Positions 47,904 to 59,838 are shown, counted from the stretch's first letter. The stretch: DNA of 64,000 nt from Limnanthes douglasii subsp. nivea (GCA_036936605.1 JAUPFV010000002.1:337441215-337505214), one strand, 5' to 3'. Translations and numbers: made by a program. Notes: generated by a model from the sequence alone, not told the origin.

Positions 47904-48306
47904 TGATGAGGGAGAATAAAAGACAAGGGCTAAAATGCATAGAAATAAATGTATAGGGGCTAAAATGCATAGAAATAAATGTATAAGGGCCAAAATGCAT
48001 AGAAATAAATGTATAAGGGCTGAAATACGTTAATTGTAAAGATATAGCCAAAATAGGAAGGAACTTTAGAGCAGGGACCGAAAGATGTAATTAAACCAAA
48101 TTTAAGTGTGTGGGGTCCGCAATTGTACTATAAAAGGACCACACACGCTTCACGGATTTCGAGATGAATAGTACGACTTTCTCTCTCTACTACTTTAACA
48201 CTTTCTCTCTCTAGATTTGACTCTTAAGTATTTTGCTATCACCAAATCCCCTATCAACAAATCCTCATCTAACAAAATCACCCTCGGACCATCTTTTAAC
48301 TCTTCA
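47904..48306 (+). repeat. 3' LTR of the young Tat element
   Basis: Pairs with 36641-37043. One difference seen (48107). Confidence 0.97.
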
Positions 48307-48311
48307 GTAAC

Positions 48312-50500
48312 GATATTGACTTGAGTTCCTGTATATTCGAATAGAGATGGGTCTTGTTTAGTCGATTTTTTCGGACCAGATTGTTTCCTACTTTTAGTAA
48401 TAAGCTGTTCTTTAGGCTCCAATATATGAATTTTTACAGGATCGAGGATTTAGATCATCTTATTTATAATATAATCTTGAATATTTATCCCATAACCACG
48501 GATGCAACTATCCATTATGTCAATATTTTGTATTAGTTCATCTTTCGTACCAGTTTTATGGCTAAGAACTATCTTAAAAGTACTCAAATATACATCACAT
48601 TATTTAATAAGAATGGGCCAATCATCTCGTTTGGTCATAGCTACGTTGCATGCATACGGTAACCCGTGTATTTTTCTAACAAGACAACCAAAAGTTACCC
48701 GATCTACGCCTATTCACCGAGCATTTTTTAGAATCTCATCGACAATGTCTAAGGCCGTAGAAGATATTTTACCTTTAGATTTATCATAGATGTGAAGTCT
48801 ACATATTATTTTTGGACGATACTTACTTCTCTTTAATGTTTCAAACATTCTCGAGTGTTGAACATCAAGCAAGGTGTGAACACTTTTCCAAAATATTTCA
48901 AAAGTGCATAGATTTGTACCAAGTGCGCGTTTTAGGATCCATTGAGCATTCTCACAAAATTTAGGTTTATAAATGAAATATCACTTAGCGATTGCTAGTT
49001 TGGTTTCCTAAATGTTTATGCTCGTTCATGTGGACATTAAGAAATTTTCCGTCGTATATCGTTATTCATTGATTCATGACATAATCTATACCATCGGAAA
49101 AAAGAGAACACATGATATATCGTTATTCATATATTTGTACCAAGTGCGCGTTTTAGGATCCATTGAGCAGTCTCACAAAATTGAAGTTTATAAAAGAAAT
49201 ATCACTTAGCGATTGCTAGTTTGGTTGCCTAAATGTTTATGCTCGTTCATGTGGACATTAAGAAATTTTTCCCCGTATATCGTTATTCATTGATTCATGA
49301 CATAAATTTTCCCCGTATATCGTTATTCATTGATTCATGACATAATCTATATCATCGGGCAAAAAGAGAACACGTGATTTAACTCAGTATAATTTTTGTT
49401 ATACTCTTCAACTATGGCCGATTGGGCGACGACATCATAAAATTCAAAAAACTTGTCTGTCATGTTTACTTTGGGAAACACCTTTTTAGCATATGTACTA
49501 ATGTTCTTGTTTATATGACATTTTTATAGCATGTAGGTAACATCCGTAAATACATCATCGATAGCATTTATCAACGACAACTCATTATCGATGACGATAA
49601 TATGAAAAGATACACAAATATTATCCACCATCACGGTCCTTAGAACACTCAAAGCCCACGTGTAGTTCACTTGTTTTTCGGATCTAAAAAATGAAAGAAA
49701 TATAAAATTTCTTGTTGTTCGATGTTGCACCAACAATTTTGAGCAAGGACAATTTATACCTTGTAGTCTTATATGTGTTGTCCATTAATAACTCGAGGAA
49801 TGTACGTAAAATCTCGATGCTTGTAGGATGCGTGAGAAACAATTCGAGGATCTAGTCAATCGTCTCGTTTGTTCGCTTTCACATGATGTATTTGTGTTCC
49901 TTTAGTCTACCAAGTAATGCATGTGGGTTTTTCCTTCTTTTTCGAACAAATAATATTTTTTACGGAGGTTGTAAATCGTACGCATGCTAGATATATTTTT
50001 AGGGTTTTGAATCTTAAACGCTGGTATATCTCTCTTGGACAAGAACTGATTGTTGTTAATTTACGAACTAAATCATTTTCGTCCACTTTTAGTCTAGTAG
50101 CTCGGGAATGACCATTTAAATGTAAAAATGGTTTGTGGTTGTGTTTTCTGTATAACACTATCAATCTCCAATAACCAAGTACCTTTTCAACTCACTTTCT
50201 TTTTAACTTTAAGGGGTCACCGTATTTTTTTTATGAACATTTTGTTGCTTCTTCACAAACCCCGGTTTGAGCTTAGGTTTATAAACGTCGCGCCTCTCAA
50301 TACATCCTATGAGTTTTTTCCATTTTTACTACTGTCATCGTCTTTGACATTATTAATGATGAATCATTTATTCGTGCTTCGGATTCAATCCATGCGTCCA
50401 TGTCGTATTTGGTGTAATAGTTTTGGGTTGTACAAATATGTGTGTATTCGGTCATCGAACATGATGGTTATTCTTGATCTACAACATACATGAAAGTAAG
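48312..50500 (-). pseudogene. MULE (MuDR-type) transposase, N-terminal and core part
   Basis: Minus-strand order with frame breaks: a Lys-rich zinc-binding start, GYWRL and RKHNHKPFLHLNGHSRATRL (the HNH-GH motif of MuDR-like transposases), VDENDLVRKLTTISS, HVKANKRDD, the transposase core piece QVNYTWALSVLRTVM and VIDNELSLINAIDDVF (core D in 'DNE'). Toward the insertion site come TKSRKQSGPKKSTKQDPSLF and TGTQVNIVT. The reading frame continues across the young Tat element into the OTU part at 36640. Many stops and frameshifts; not functional. Confidence 0.8.
48912..49375. repeat. 221-bp tandem duplication inside the MULE remnant
   Basis: ATTTGTACCAAGTGCGCGTT starts copies at 48912 and 49133. 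A shorter duplication (CGTATATCGTTATTCATTG) lies within 49270-49340. Confidence 0.88.
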
Positions 50501-50765
50501 ATACAATAATACTCTCACTCGTGAAATCAACATCGTAAATCAGACACGATCATGTTCAAATATTACAAAATCACACACGAAATTGCACAGATTACAACAA
50601 TGTCATGTTCCAGTTTGCATGACATTGTGCAAAATCACACCAGAACAAAATCTGTGATTTTGTCTCAAATCGTGAAAGCCACCCGCTCGATTTTGATAAC
50701 ATCACACTTTTTTCGACTGCGTATTTTTTACATAAACCCTTGCATCGCACAAGATACTTGTTGAG
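50501..50765. other. Possible MULE terminal region with small inverted repeat
   Basis: Contains ACAATGTCATG-N10-CATGACATTGT (about 50598-50630) and several AAAATCACAC/GTGATTTTG words. It lies just beyond the transposase start and may be the element end; no TSD pair was found. Confidence 0.35.
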
Positions 50766-51024
50766 GGAGCGTAAATTGAAATGTACCCGATCTTTGCCAC
50801 TAAATGATCCGTCAATGATTATTCCTCCTCCGATTTTTTTTGTTTTTAATCAAAATCATCACTTTAATCACTTAACCTCATAATTTACGAATTTGTAATG
50901 GATTCAAGCGACTTTTTCGTTTGTTGTTAGTTGGTGTTTATTTGTAACAATAGTGGATGGATTTGATTTTGGAGGGTGATACTCAATTAAATGTTTTGTG
51001 GATTAAGAATATTTAAATAATTCA

Positions 51025-51058
<34 letters not shown>

Positions 51059-51248
51059 AAATCACTGTTGAAATCCAACAATATTGGATCTGGATATATA
51101 GCCCGGCTCTTAACGAAAATACAGAAAAAATAGCATAACCGAAATGATAATAAATTTTATCATGGTTGGTCACATAAAATTTGGATGAACTTTCCATATC
51201 TAACCAACCAGAAAAAAGAAAAATAATTATCCAAACACAATCCTTGCA
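50766..51248 (+). promoter_or_regulatory. PNSB2 upstream region
   Basis: AT-rich noncoding DNA before the PNSB2 start, with a (TA)n run at 51028-51054. No specific light-response motif can be claimed with confidence. Confidence 0.45.
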
Positions 51249-52543
51249 ATGATTCACAGTTCACTCTTCTCTCCCATTTTCTCCTCCACAACTCGCCTCC
51301 CATCAACCACATCTCTTCACTGCACCAACAACAAAACCACCTCCATAAACCTCTCTTATCTTAAATCACAATTCAGTCGAACCGGCGTCACTTTCGAAAA
51401 CCTCACTGAAAATATCGTCATTACCAAATTGGCACTGGAGAATGGGAGCACAGCCACTCTGATGCTGCCGAGTGGGTTGATCACTTCCTACAAAGTCCCT
51501 GTTTGGCACGGTGGAAAAGTCGAGCTTCTCCAAACTCTGGTGTCTCAGGGAGAAGATGGTGGTGCTGCTATTGAAGGAGGCGTATCTTTGGAGTTTGAGT
51601 TCGAGAGTGAAAGTGACAAGTGTTGGCGTTTGAGTAATGACTGGGTTTTAAATGACATTAAAGGAGATCAAGAGGAAGATTCTATTAAGGTTCCATTCTT
51701 ATCTTTCTAGTGTTATAATTAGTAGGGTTGCTAGAAATCTAGTTTTGGATTAGATTCGGATCCATATATAATTCAAATGATTTATATTTCTTTTGTAGGT
51801 GGAGCTGATTAGTAACAATGCAGAAGAAATGGTTGAGACAAAACACATAATGACTCTAACAGAAGACACTTTAACCTCAGAGTTTATAGTTTCAAACTCC
51901 AAAACTCTCCCAATTCGAATCACAGGCTCTTTTCTAAGTCATTTCGCAGTAAGTACACCAGATGCGACTTATGCATATGGATTGGAAAACTCTAATTTCG
52001 TCAACAGACACGAATTTTCGTCCAAATTCGGTATCGTTCCTCCTGAGGAGGACACCGAAAGCGGGTTTGGTCAAGTTTGGGATCAAATGAGTGGAGCTAA
52101 CCAGAGCAGCAAAGTAGTGAGTCAAAAAGTAGTAGAAAAAATATTAGTAAATGAAGAAGGAGAAGAAAATGAGAATTACAAACAGTTGACTGAGGAAATG
52201 AGCAGGATTTACACATTTGCACCGCAAAACTTTACTATGATTGACAGGGTAATTCTCATCATTTAGTGCTGGTTTTTTTTAGATCATATGCGAAAATCGA
52301 AAGAGAAAACAAATTTTGATGCTTTAATAGTGTTTTCATTGGACACAGGGAAGAAGAAACTCAGTGGTTTTAGGGAGAGAAGGATTCGAAGAATTGTACA
52401 TAGTGAGTCCAGGTTCAGGGCATGAATGGTACAGCAAATATGCTTATGTGTGTATTGGCCCATCAGCACTGCTTAAGCCAATCACCATCAAACCAGGCCA
52501 TCTATGGAGAGGTGTCCAACACTTGCACAACCCCAATCTTTGA
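51249..52543 (+). CDS. PNSB2: Photosynthetic NDH subunit of subcomplex B 2 (PNSB2/NDF2)
   Basis: Nuclear-encoded stromal subunit of the chloroplast NDH complex (subcomplex B), which supports cyclic electron flow around photosystem I. Exons 51249-51689, 51799-52248, 52349-52543; GT-AG introns, all phase 0; 361 aa. The first about 40 residues are Ser/Thr-rich with few acids, as in a chloroplast transit peptide. The body has the galactose-mutarotase-like fold pattern of the family: MLPSGLITSYKVPVWHGG, EGGVSLEF, TPDATYAYGLENSNF, SRIYTFAPQNFTMIDR, VLGREGFEELYIVSPGS, and ends KPGHLWRGVQHLHNPNL. Converges on the SINE gene. A truncated copy lies at 6130-6781. Confidence 0.92.
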
Positions 52544-52865
52544 TTCATTCCTTTGGTTTGTATCCCAATTTTATAGATCAAAACTGACTTACAAATTTAG
52601 ATATAAATGCGTCAAAAAACAAGACAGAAAACAAAACAGCAGTGGTCATAACTTTTTCGCGATAAAGAGAAACTGATATTAGACTAAATTACTAGTACTT
52701 GACATGTCTGAAACTAAGGATTACATCTGAAAGCAACATGCTAATCTTCTCATCGAAGGGATCTAATGATCTCTAACTAAAAAAGGCCTCTGAAGTTTCT
52801 TTGGCCTGATAGTAACACTAAACTGACACTGAGATTCCTAAACAGACGCCATAAGGCTGACAAAC
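52544..52865. other. Convergent 3' spacer between PNSB2 and SINE
   Basis: 322 bp holding both 3' UTRs. This is the source segment for the two extra copies near 7381-7612 and 8860-9306, and it carries the uninterrupted CCTAAACAGAC site that has a MITE in the copy. Confidence 0.8.
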
Positions 52866-54975
52866 TCAAGTAGGAACAAGAAAATGCTCTTCTTCCTGAT
52901 CAAAAGACCACATGACTTGAAATAAAACCGCAACTAAAACAAGCAGAATCCCCAAAACCAACCTTTTAACAGCCTTCCTCCATGTGGTAACTTTTGTTTT
53001 CTGCATCGGTCTGATTTGAGTAACCGGATTCTGAGATAAATCAATATTATTAGCAGTAATAGCAGCATCCACATCCTCCGTCGATATAACCGATTCAGAC
53101 ACATCTGGAGATTGGTCACTACCATTATTATTATTAGCATATACGTTTCCATTCTCTTGAAACCTATTGACTGAATTATGGACGGAACCATTTTGGTGCG
53201 GGGTTGACTTTCCTTCAGCAGAATTTCTCGAGTATCGACTTGCAAATTTAGGGTTCTGCATTTCTGATAATTCTGAGTCTGTGCTGTTGTTTGGATCCTG
53301 AAGAGATCGGATGAGCTTCCTTGGAGTTGTGTAGATATTTATGTCATCCATGTTTAAACGGGAACGTGACCTCTGCACAAAAAGATTCGTTTACAAAATT
53401 GATTAGTAGTCAAACAGTTTAACTGTTTCTAATCTATATCAAGCCCGAGCTAGTATAGATTCAATTTGATTTCGGCTCAAAAAATATCAAGAGGATTTAC
53501 ATTAATGATTTACTTAGTAAAGCATCAAAAATTCAATTTTGTTTTGAAATTCCGGCTGGACTAAAGCTCTGGTAGTTAATGGTGGAGCTTGAACTCAAAT
53601 CCAACCTAAGCAAGCATTAAGTGTAGAACTCCTTTGAATAGACAATTGTAAAAATAGAGAAGTATCACTTTACCTGAGGACTAGGAGTGGCACTTCTAAG
53701 CCCGTTTCTAGGAGTTTCGAGAAAAAACCCTGTAAACTTATCACTCTGATCTCCATTATGGCTTAGGTTGAACGGCACCAATGGTGAATAAGAGATTGAA
53801 CTTCCTTGACCCAACTCCTCAAATAATCCATCTTTAAGTGACTCATCGACTCCGCCACTCTCATAGCTCCATAACTTCCTGTTCACACTTTGACAATCAA
53901 AATCCGAATTAGGTGACTCGATCAAAGAGTCATTCTCAGTGAAAGAATCAACAGTTTGCGATTCGGGCGACACTGAATCAGGAGAGCGGTCACCAGAGTT
54001 AGATGTATTGTTTCTCCTCCGGCCACTACCACCGCGGCTAAAGTTTGAACCGGTAACTGAATTTGAACCTTTTCCAAATTTAGCCTCTTCCTCGGAAGCT
54101 AATCTTTTCGCAGCTTGCATAGCTTCATAAGCAGCTCCTCTGACAAATGCCATAGGATCCGTTTGGCATTTCTCCATTTCCTCAATTATAAAATCGACTT
54201 CGGCATATATACTTCGGGGATCCAAACACTTCATCAGGAATGTTAGCATTTGGATAGCTGAAAAACGTTTTTGCGAATTACCGTCAAAAACACCATAAGT
54301 CATTATTTTTATCCCCGAATGTATCAATAACCTTGCATAGGCTTCGACAATCAAAGGGTTACGTTTCGCCAAAGACATAACCAAACCCATGTGGGAATTC
54401 GTCTGATTAGACTTTGACTCCAAAGCGACAGCAACATTTTGACAGACCTTATTCACCACTTCATCTGAAGCGAATCGCCAGTTATCACAATCAACTAAAG
54501 ACTTCAAGCACAAAGCTGCTCCTGAAGTAAGACTTTCTTGAAACCCTAAAAGAGAATCCGAAAGCGGTTTACAAAGAGAATGAATTATATAGCGTTTTTT
54601 CTCTGCCGGAGTGGTCGGGTCCATTCCGTATCGAGCGACAGCAGGTACGACTTTTGAGCATGCTTGTTGAAGCGGAAAAGAACCAGCACTCGAAGTTAAT
54701 GTTTTTATGATAGTAGCCATGATGCTGTCTATCTGAGGAACGATGTTGACCCCATGGACACGAGCGAGAACCTCGTAAAGAGAAATTGTGTACTCACCAG
54801 ATAACGATCCCGTTTCTTTGGTTTCAGAAACTTGAGCGAGAAAGACAGGGATAGCCTTTGAATCTAAATCCTTGACGTACAATTTGAGTGCTTTCATCGC
54901 TGCTCTCCGGCTATCTGCATCTTTTTCCAGATTTTCTAACTCACGGCGTAATATGGGACTAGGGTTTCTATTCAT
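52866..54975 (-). CDS. SINE1/SINE2-type KASH protein (ARM repeats, nuclear envelope)
   Basis: Plant SINE proteins bind SUN proteins through a C-terminal KASH tail at the outer nuclear membrane and link to actin through N-terminal armadillo-type repeats. Coding exons on minus: 54975-53674 (434 codons) and 53372-52866; donor CAG/GTAAAG, acceptor GTGCAG/AGG, phase 0; 602 aa. The N-terminus MNRNPSPILRRELENLEKDA and the ARM region (SGEYTISLYEVLARVHGVN, SSAGSFPLQQACSKVVPA, NWRFASDEVVNKVCQNVA, CLDPRSIYAEVDFIIEEMEK) match the family. A Ser-rich linker follows. The membrane segment (about 572-589) and tail SFDQEEEHFLVPT carry the plant KASH ending VPT. I cannot tell SINE1 from SINE2. A collapsed copy is at 9307-10857. 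Confidence 0.92.
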
Positions 54976-54984
54976 CTTTTTTAC

Positions 54985-55733
54985 CTAAACATAGTTAAAT
55001 AAAAAGGAAGGTTAAGACTCTTGCTACTACTGAAGCAAAGTAAGCAGAAATCAGAAGCAAATGTAAGAGATAAAGCATAGCATTTTACTAGGTGCTAAGA
55101 AAGTTTGAAAGGGATAGAAACTAAAAACAGATCCCTTTCAAGATTTAACATTTGGTCCATCACAAAACTGAGATTTAGATTGATATTCCAGCTGAATTCA
55201 GTTAACAAAAATATGCATATCTCACAAACAAATAATTTTCATTCATTTCTATTAGATTTCTTATGAGATATAAACCTAAAAAATAAAACTTTCAGTCTCA
55301 TTGGTATATATGCTCATTTTCCTGGCAGATTCTCACTAACCAAACAAAGCCCTAGATAATAAGAGACTACATTCATCACCGAGACATAAACATATTGAAG
55401 TGATGGAGAAGCACAATGAAGTAATTTTGAGATACAAACCCTAAAAGATAAAACCTTTGATTTGCAACTATTTGACTTTCTGGGTTCTAAAATGCTGAAA
55501 AAATATTTCTTTTGGAATTTTCTCACTAACCAAACAGTCCTAAAACCCTTTCGTTTGAGTTCTAAACTTAATGTAAAATCACAAACAACAAAGACAGCAT
55601 TTTGAATCTAAAACTTCAATTCAAAAAAATAGAAACACAAAACCAGCAAATGGGTATTTCAAATTTTCAATTTCCAGAAAATGTATTCACCCAAAAACAT
55701 AGTAGAAGAATCGAAATCAAGAACAGATACTAC
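54985..55733 (-). other. Probable 5' UTR intron of the SINE gene
   Basis: Minus-strand acceptor ATGTTTAG/GTAAAAAAG lies nine bases before the ATG, and a donor CTAGAG/GTAGTA at 55733 follows a short pyrimidine-poor leader. The 749 bp between have no coding features. Needs transcript support. Confidence 0.5.
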
Positions 55734-57124
55734 CTCTAGTAAAGAAAAAACTTCACCTTTCTCTCTTGCTTCTCTTCTTCTCTGCTAATCTGCTGCAACT
55801 GTACCTTCTTGCTTCACTTACGAACACTGAGCTCGATAATCTCAAGATTTCGAAACCCAAGAAAACAAAGAAAGCAAGAGTTTTTTTCTTTAAAGTCTCT
55901 ACGGTCTACGTTATCTCGATTACATTAATTATACCCGTGTTTTTGGGTCGTCTGACTCTCAAAAACTTTCAATTTTGATTTTATTTGATTTGTTTCCATA
56001 CATCGAAACAAGTACTCAGAATATAGTCTTTTCAAATTTCAAAATCTTTCCTAAAAATTCCACCGCTATCCCTTCCAACATAGTATATTTTTTAGGACAA
56101 TTGTAACCTTTTCAAAACTTTTCCTTAGAGAGAGATTCAAATATTTTGTTTTTGTCTTATTTTGAGATTTAAAGTACTAACTAACTAACATTGAAAAGTA
56201 CTTTAAAAAATTCATACTTAAAATTTAATAATACAAGGCACCGACACATATAGAAATAAAAAATAGAATATGGATCTAGAGATTTAATGATATTAATACA
56301 AAATGCGAAAAGTCACATGTATCTATGTGTCTTCTTTTTTTTTTTTTAGAACAAAATAGCGGTAGTAATTTATGGTAGGATCTATGAGGGGGTATCGGAG
56401 AGGAATTGGTTACCTTATTTTATGATTAGTCAAATACATTTCATAACGTTTTTATTGATATTTTATATAAATAACGTTCTTTAGTTTATGTCTGATTAAT
56501 TTTAAATTATCAATAAATATTTTATTTAGTTATTTAAATTATTTCTAAAAATAAAACTATAAGTTATAAATTTAAAAGTTTAATCTAAAATTAAATGTTC
56601 AATTATGAAATTAAGCCATACTTTTTAAACCCTAGCTTTGAAATTAAGATTCGAAAGAAATGGTATTGTCACGTATGACCATCGGTATAAAAAGCCCCCT
56701 CGAATGAGTTCTATTAACCTATAGATTTTATAGCATATTGTTCAATGTATTTTATATATTTTATATGTAATTAATATGTATTAATTTTTCGGATGATGGA
56801 AAAATATCATGTTTGGTTCTTTCAGAAGATGGATTTATAAGAATTCACCTATCCCCAGAACAAAAAAAATCTTCATTTGAATGATCTTCTACTACGAACT
56901 AAATTAGCTAAAAATATTTGTCATAATTATTACGGAAAACCTACATGATTTTGAAAATATCTCGTTATTACGAAATTCTTATATTATATATATTAAAATA
57001 ATATTTTTAAATATTTAATAATATATAGGGTTAAGTAGAGGCTGGGATTCAAATATCGAACGGGTTATCCACATACAACTTTATTTCATATAAAAATATT
57101 TATTTAATTTTTCATTTATTCTAA
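55734..57124. other. SINE promoter side and AT-rich intergenic DNA
   Basis: The first about 100 bp is the likely SINE leader and promoter on the minus strand. The rest is AT-rich with no gene that I can support. Confidence 0.45.
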
Positions 57125-57601
57125 AAAAATCAAGGGAAATGACACACTAAGTACCTTTTAACCAAACCTATTACAACCTAGTACCCAAAAATGGGTTAAT
57201 GCTCACTTAATATCCATCTCATTAAACATATCCACTTCTAATACCTTTTCTTTTTTTAATACCAAGATTACCCTCAACCTAGTATATAAGGTTGATTTGT
57301 GAAAAATTAGGGTTTTTTGTTACAGCCCCCATTCTATTTTTGAATTTTAAAATTCAAAACAGATTCCACTCTTACTCTTCTCTCTCTCCTCTTCTTCTCT
57401 CTTTCTCCTCTTCTTCTCTCTCTCCACCGGCGAACCATACAACCACCGTCGAACTAGTCTTAATCACCGGCGTTCGATCCCGCCGGTGATGGACCTTATA
57501 CCGGCGTTTGAAATTCAGCCTCTATCCCTCTCTCTTAACCCTCCCAAAACACCAAAACGACCGAGCCACCAGAACCACCCTCCCGATTCTCTCTCTCATC
57601 C

Positions 57602-58591
57602 ATGAATGGTCCAGTGAAACCCGAACTTTTTGAAACTCCGAGACTACGTGCTCCGACGAAGGCCGTCGTCCTCGACGCATTTTTGAAGCAGATCGTCCCT
57701 GTGATTCATCTAAGCAGCTGTAGTGAGTCCGACTCGAGTGATGACTCGTCCGACGACTTCGAAGGAGGTACCAGACTTGACTTGAGCTAGATTTCGATAT
57801 GCTTAGTGTTTATGTTCGTGTTCTTTGTTTAACACTATGGAGTTTGATTGATTTAACATGAACTGGTAACATTTCGGTAATTATGTGTGCAACTGTTATG
57901 AACTGTCCGATTATTCGTTGCTTACTAAGTCGATTCTAGATTTTGTTTCGTGTCGTGTTTGTTTCTGTTTGGTTCGCGAGAAAGTTTTGAGTACTCTTAA
58001 GTAGTGTTGTCTCTTGAATGGAGACTCTGTATTGCTGGTTAACTTCTGTCAGTAATGTGCCTCTTGCTTCTAGATTGATTTGATTTCAGCTTAAATAAGT
58101 ATATATGGTTTTTTTCTGGTGTTTTCAGGAATGCCTATATGTGAAGCTTTTGCTCAAATCGAACAACAGCGGAATCTGTACGATGTTGTTCATGTGAAAT
58201 ATTATGATGAGGTGTGAATCGTCTGACAGTTTTCCATTTTCTATAGTAGTGAAATATAGTTGACTCATACTCTAGATCGAAGCAGCTTGATTGTTATCTA
58301 CATTCTTCTGAAAGATTTTACATGGTCTGTATCCATGTTTTGTGTTTGTACTACAATTGGAACGATAACTCCGTTGTCTGGGTCTTCTCAATGTCAGGTT
58401 GCTTGAAGAAAATGGGTTGTGGAAGTTGATTGGTTTATTCGGCATATAACAAACAATATGCGGAACTTGAAGAAAATGGGTTGTGGACTGAACCTACTCC
58501 TTCTGGAAAGACAAATTTTTGGGAAACATCAAACTTCAAGATTGTAGTTTTATGTATTTTGTTGATTTTGGTGGTATTTTGTAAGAGGTAG
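57602..58591 (+). pseudogene. Captured gene piece at the left end (unrecognised)
   Basis: Exon-like frames: 57602-57767 (MNGPVKPELFETPRLRAP..., then an acidic Ser/Asp stretch ESDSSDDSSDDFEG), donor GAG/GTACC, acceptor TTTTCAG at 58128, second exon 58129-58211 (MPICEAFAQIEQQRNLYDVV, HVKYYDE). Splicing keeps the frame. A further frame (58430-58591) encodes ELEENGLWTEPTPSGKTNFW and a hydrophobic tail VVLCILLILVVF, but its splice link is unclear. CTTGAAGAAAATGGGTTGTG occurs twice (58402, 58467). I do not recognise the family; the acidic region plus possible tail anchor are all that can be said. Confidence 0.5.
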
Positions 58592-58629
58592 TGTAGTTAG
58601 TTTTGTTTTGTAAACATATTCGTTACAAG

Positions 58630-59101
58630 CTATCATACTTGTAACTTATTAGTAATTTCTATAAGTCGTGTCTATCATTTTCTGCAATGTGTCTATCAGA
58701 GCAATATACGAAACAATCGTAATGTATGTTACTTAAATCTATCAGGCTACTAACAAAGAAGCTATCATACTTGTGATTAGTTAACTAGCATTGTATCTAT
58801 GCATATCTATCGGGCTCATACTAGAGAATCTATCATACTTATTAGTTAACTATCAATGTTTATAATTCAAATCTATCAGACTCCGACTAAAGAATCTATT
58901 AATATGTATATGTGTTATCTATCAATCGCAATATGTTTATAATTCAATGTATATGATGCTGCATCTGTCTAGCAATGTGTCCCTTCGTATCTATCAATGT
59001 TTTCCTTCGTATCTATCACGGTGTTCCTTCGTATCTATCATCTAACTCAACTGACACACTAGTAGGCAGTAAATGCGCCTCATCTAACACAGACAAAGCC
59101 A
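58630..59101. repeat. About 470-bp direct repeat, left copy
   Basis: Begins CAAGCTATCATACTTGTAAC and is repeated almost unchanged at 59362-59838. Rich in the word CTATCA (GTATCTATCA, AAATCTATCAG). Confidence 0.9.
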
Positions 59102-59124
59102 ACCTCATTCAGTCTTAAAGTATC

Positions 59125-59280
59125 ATGATGGAAATGATAGATTCGAAGGAACACCTTGCTAGATAAGAAGGGACACATTGCTAGACAATGAGGAACATCC
59201 TGCTAGATAAGAAGGGACACCTTGCTAGATAAGAAGGAACACATTGCTAGACAAGAAGGAACACCCTGCTGAAAACGCAT
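59125..59280. repeat. About 24-bp minisatellite (ACACCTTGCTAGATAAGAAGG)
   Basis: Around six units of GGAACACCTTGCTAGATAAGAA and variants. The reverse complement of this unit occurs in both 470-bp repeats (TAGCAATGTGTCCCTTCGTA), and it recurs in the same orientation at 60293-60400. Confidence 0.88.
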
Positions 59281-59361
59281 TATCTATCAGACTATTGTGT
59301 TTTAAAACACAAAGAACTGCTGAAAACTGAAAAAAAAGCCAAAAGTATCAAAACTCATAAC

Positions 59362-59838
59362 AAGCTATCATACTTGTAACTTATTAGTAATTTCTATTAG
59401 TCGTGTCTATCATTTTCTGCAATGTGTCTATCAGAGCAATATACGAAACAATCGCAATGTATGTTACTCAAATCTATCAGGCTACTAACAAAGAAGCTAT
59501 CATACTTGTGATTAGTTAACTAGCATTGTATTTATGCATATCTATCGGACTCATACTAGAGAATCTATCATACTTATTAGTTAACTATCGATGTTTATAA
59601 TTCAAATCTATCAGACTCCGACTAAAGAATCTATTAATATGTATATGTGCTATCTATCAATCGCAATATGTTTATAATTCAATGTATATGATGCTGCATC
59701 TGTCTAGCAATGTGTCCCTTCGTATCTATCAATGTTTTCCTTCGTATCTATCACGGTGTTCCTTCGTATCTATCATCTAACTCAACTGACACACTAGTAG
59801 GCAGTAAATGAGCCTCATCTAACACAGACAAAGCCATT
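59362..59838. repeat. About 470-bp direct repeat, right copy
   Basis: Near-identical partner of 58630-59101, so the duplication inside the Pack-MULE is recent. Confidence 0.9.

Larger units (their letters stand above)
36641..48306 (+). mobile_element. Young Ty3/gypsy Tat-lineage element (11.67 kb)
   Basis: LTRs of 403 bp (36641-37043 and 47904-48306) differ at one position that I can find (36844 C versus 48107 T). There is a perfect 5-bp target duplication GTAAC (36636-36640, 48307-48311), PBS TGGCGCCGT and a polypurine tract before the 3' LTR. Order: gag, protease, RT, RNase H, second RNase H, integrase on plus; tandem arrays; then a two-exon antisense gene. It inserted into a minus-strand ORF whose frame is restored when the element and one GTAAC are removed. 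Despite its youth, the sense polyprotein has three TAG codons and one 35-bp duplication. Confidence 0.97.

Noticed and set aside
49907..50493. Plus-strand frames over the MULE remnant
   Set aside because: The minus strand carries the recognisable MULE motifs (RKHNHKPFLHLNGHSRATRL).
51028..51054. (TA)n run as a PNSB2 TATA promoter
   Set aside because: A simple repeat over 190 bp from the start codon; too unspecific to call a core promoter.
55766..55978. Plus-strand 70-codon frame upstream of the SINE gene
   Set aside because: It overlaps the SINE promoter and leader side and has no conserved features.
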